35,010 nt of DNA from JAEXOD01 sp937930275. GTDB taxonomy: Bacteria > Bacteroidota > Ignavibacteria > Ignavibacteriales > Melioribacteraceae. The stretch's first letter is position 1, and every line of letters begins with the position of its first letter. Shown here in pieces: positions 33,108-35,010 of the stretch. A program made the translations under genes and the position numbers. The notes under the pieces are model-generated. The model was not told the origin of the DNA and ran no database searches. It saw only the letters and a program-made list of their open reading frames with translations. Where the stretch lies: NCBI GenBank assembly GCA_036733965.1, contig DAIMZL010000021.1, positions 1 to 35,010 of the forward strand, in the 5' to 3' direction.

Positions 33108-33899
33108 TTAAAATCCGTCACTTTCAAGCGAAGCCTTGCTTAAAACCCCAAGTTCATTATTTTTTACGGCTTCAATTAGTCTCTGGTCTCCTTCCAGCAA
33201 ACGTAAAGCTACCCAGCGTAAATTTGGCAGCTTGGGATACTTTTCTTTAAGCAAATCGGTTAGTTCAACAATTGCAAGTTCAAGCTCTTTATTAATCATT
33301 CCTTTTAATCTTCGAGGTTTGCATATATAAGTTCCGCCGGCAACATCATAAATGCTTGCAAGTAATTCTGTCATTCCTATTTTTTGCCTTGCAGCCGCAG
33401 CTACAACCGGAATACCGAGTTTACGAGACAAAGTTCGTACATCTATTTTTAATCCGTGTCTTTCCGCTTCATCTATAAGATTTACACAAAGGACGGCTCT
33501 ATCGGTAAGCTCTAAAATTTGTAAAACAAGGTTTAAGTTCCTTTCCAACCGCGTTGCATCAACTACAATAACGGTAACGTCAGGTTGTCCGAATAAAATA
33601 AAATCTCGTGCTACTTCTTCGTCAGTGCTGGTAGAAAGTAAGGAATAAGTACCGGGTAAATCAACAATTTTAAATCTTTTCTCGTTATATATAAATCCCC
33701 CTTCGGCCCGAGTTACGGTTTTGCCGGGCCAATTACCAGTATGTTGTTTTAACCCAGTTAAATTATTAAAAACCGTACTTTTACCCGTATTAGGATTTCC
33801 CGCAAGTGCAACAACAAAGTCACTATTGGTCATATCAATACCAAGTTTTGTTAAATTACCTATATTGTGTACGGGGCATGTTTCGCATTTATTATTCAT
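33108..33899 (-). CDS. FeoB GTPase domain, encoded separately
   Basis: The ATG at 33899 (MNNKCETCPVH) follows GAGGAT in the end of the upstream gene, 1 base after its stop; a longer frame to 33998 has no such signal. The 263-aa protein holds the FeoB G domain: G1 GNPNTGKS (about 34-41), switch I HTGNWPGKTVTR, G3 DLPG (80-83), G4 NLID (140-143), and a helical GDI-like tail. The N-terminal CETCPVH could bind metal; the usual FeoB lacks it. It has no membrane part and would act with the membrane-domain protein encoded next. Confidence 0.9.
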   Translation of the reverse strand: MNNKCETCPVHNIGNLTKLGIDMTNSDFVVALAGNPNTGKSTVFNNLTGLKQHTGNWPGKTVTRAEGGFIYNEKRFKIVDLPGTYSLLSTSTDEEVARDFILFGQPDVTVIVVDATRLERNLNLVLQILELTDRAVLCVNLIDEAERHGLKIDVRTLSRKLGIPVVAAAARQKIGMTELLASIYDVAGGTYICKPRRLKGMINKELELAIVELTDLLKEKYPKLPNLRWVALRLLEGDQRLIEAVKNNELGVLSKASLESDGF

Positions 33900-33900
33900 T

Positions 33901-34923
33901 TTAATCCTCAACCGGTTCATTCTGAACAAAAATATTTTCGGCTTGTTTGTTGCGTAAAGCAACAGTAGTGCCTCTAACAAAATACCCTTTTGGATCACCG
34001 TTCAAACTTTCAAGCTCTGCCCTTACTTTAGTACCGGCTACTATACCAAAATCCATCAACCTACGTCTTTGAATTCCGCGCAATGCCGGTGATATTCCGG
34101 CAATATAAGCTTCTTCACCGACTTTAAGCATATTAAGAGTTTTATATTTTTTGCTTTGCTTTTTTGAGTTATCAATAAAAACAGTAATATTTTGAGCTAA
34201 TACAGGTGCTAAAACCGAATCTTCTCCGTTTACTATAAAACGGATTTTTACATTATCGGAATCCGTTATTTTAATTTGCGTACCCGGATAAATTCCTAAA
34301 GCGGTAATTTGTGCAAAAACTTCAATCGGTTCGTCTTCAATATGTGTAACTATCCCTATATCTCCTCTCTGCAACGATCGTAACGAAACACCGCTCTGTT
34401 TTGGCATGTGTCCTTCAACTGTAGGAATCGGATCACCGTGCGGATCAAATAGCGGATTACCTATTTCTGCAGCAATTTTGTTAATTTGCTCAAATGTTAA
34501 ATTGTGTTCGGCGTGTTCTGCTTCCTGATGCCATTCATGTTCTTTTAAACCGCTTTTTTCGGATAAATATCGTTCAAAAACTCTGTGCATTCTTACCATT
34601 CGTACAGCTTGGGTTTTTCCTTCGTCCGTTAGACTGACTTCATCGTCACTTGTTACAACAAGACGAGTTTTTTCCAAATCGGTAATAACATTTGTTGCTT
34701 TGTTTAAATTTATATTTAAGTATCCGGCTAAACTTTGAACAGTAGATTTTAGCCCTCGATAATCAGAATCAAATAAATGTTTTAAGGAATCTTCCAAAAG
34801 TACTCTATCGGTATTTTTTTTGTACTTTTTCCAAACACCTATTAAACCGTGTTTCGGATGTATTATCCATGCACCCGTAAAAACCACAATAAGTCCGATA
34901 ATTATTAAAATTAATGGGGTCAT
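33901..34923 (-). CDS. Membrane-anchored DtxR-type regulator fused to two FeoA domains
   Basis: A 340-aa fusion. Order: one membrane helix (about 5-21), a DtxR-type winged helix (about 45-105), the dimerisation/metal-binding helices (RMHRVFERYL, EWHQEAEHAEH, then PLFDPHGDPIP near 157-167), a FeoA/SH3-like domain (about 180-250) and a second FeoA domain (about 262-335; MLKVGEEAYIAGI). FeoA assists FeoB; DtxR proteins repress iron genes when iron is bound. The membrane helix makes a classical soluble repressor unlikely, so it may sense iron next to FeoB. The ATG at 34923 lacks a good ribosome binding site and no nearer alternative is visible. It heads feoA/dtxR-feoB-feoB. Confidence 0.87.
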   Translation of the reverse strand: MTPLILIIIGLIVVFTGAWIIHPKHGLIGVWKKYKKNTDRVLLEDSLKHLFDSDYRGLKSTVQSLAGYLNINLNKATNVITDLEKTRLVVTSDDEVSLTDEGKTQAVRMVRMHRVFERYLSEKSGLKEHEWHQEAEHAEHNLTFEQINKIAAEIGNPLFDPHGDPIPTVEGHMPKQSGVSLRSLQRGDIGIVTHIEDEPIEVFAQITALGIYPGTQIKITDSDNVKIRFIVNGEDSVLAPVLAQNITVFIDNSKKQSKKYKTLNMLKVGEEAYIAGISPALRGIQRRRLMDFGIVAGTKVRAELESLNGDPKGYFVRGTTVALRNKQAENIFVQNEPVED

Positions 34924-35010
34924 TATTTTACTATAAGTTATTTTAACAATATTTTAATATAATAAAATTTAAACCTTAATTATATACAAAACGTTTCAAA
35001 AATATTTAAC
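34924..35010 (-). other. Upstream spacer of the iron operon
   Basis: This 87-base AT-rich stretch should hold the promoter of the iron operon. I find no good -35/-10 pair at normal spacing and no convincing DtxR-type palindrome. The real promoter may lie beyond the window. Confidence 0.4.

Noticed and set aside
1..35010. CRISPR arrays, tRNA, rRNA, insertion sequences, prophage genes
   Set aside because: I found no regularly spaced repeats, cloverleaf-like sequence, rRNA segment, transposase or phage gene.

Overview
The window is an AT-rich chromosomal segment (roughly one third G+C by eye) from a flagellated bacterium. The gene content suggests a member of the Bacteroidota/Chlorobi/Ignavibacteria side of the tree: a flagellar cluster next to a short AMP nucleosidase of the kind common in Bacteroidota, a split FeoB, and a DtxR-FeoA fusion. 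An Ignavibacteria-like organism is my best guess. This placement is an inference from gene content, not a phylogeny.

Layout. (1) Positions 1-14355, minus strand, hold one long flagellar operon read from flgB towards flgE: flgB, flgC, an 81-aa unknown, fliE, fliF, fliG, fliH, fliI, fliJ, a MotE/MgtE_N-like gene, a very large fliK (1674 aa), flgD, a conserved flagellar operon protein, and flgE, which is cut by the window edge. Two G+C-rich hairpins lie just before flgE. Genes overlap or nearly touch, and a sigma-54-like site lies just upstream of flgB. (2) Positions 14356-15133 carry no gene, only degenerate inverted repeats and a terminator. (3) Positions 15134-22149, minus strand, hold a chemotaxis operon: HEAT-repeat protein, cheR, two cheY, cheZ, cheA, cheB and an 83-aa unknown. 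A good sigma-28 (FliA) promoter precedes it. (4) Positions 22244-27168, minus strand, hold fliS, fliD, a small chaperone-like gene and flgM behind a second sigma-28 promoter, then a sensor-less histidine kinase and a sigma-54 activator.

(5) From 27749 the plus strand carries non-flagellar genes: a PAP2 phosphatase coupled to an AMP nucleosidase, then a secreted unknown, a four-helix membrane protein whose frame is broken at a run of nine T, a TauE/SafE-family transporter and a MORN-repeat protein with a C-terminal membrane anchor. (6) Positions 31659-34923, minus strand, hold a ferrous-iron uptake operon: a membrane-anchored DtxR-FeoA-FeoA fusion, the FeoB GTPase domain, and the FeoB membrane domain as a separate gene.

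How it works together (partly inferred). The kinase and sigma-54 activator would switch on rod, export and hook genes through the site before flgB. FliK would end hook growth and switch export. Exported FlgM would then release sigma-28, which reads the two near-identical promoters for fliS-fliD-flgM and for chemotaxis. I see no flagellin, MCP, separate cheW, fliM/fliN, motA/motB or rpoN/fliA gene in this window.
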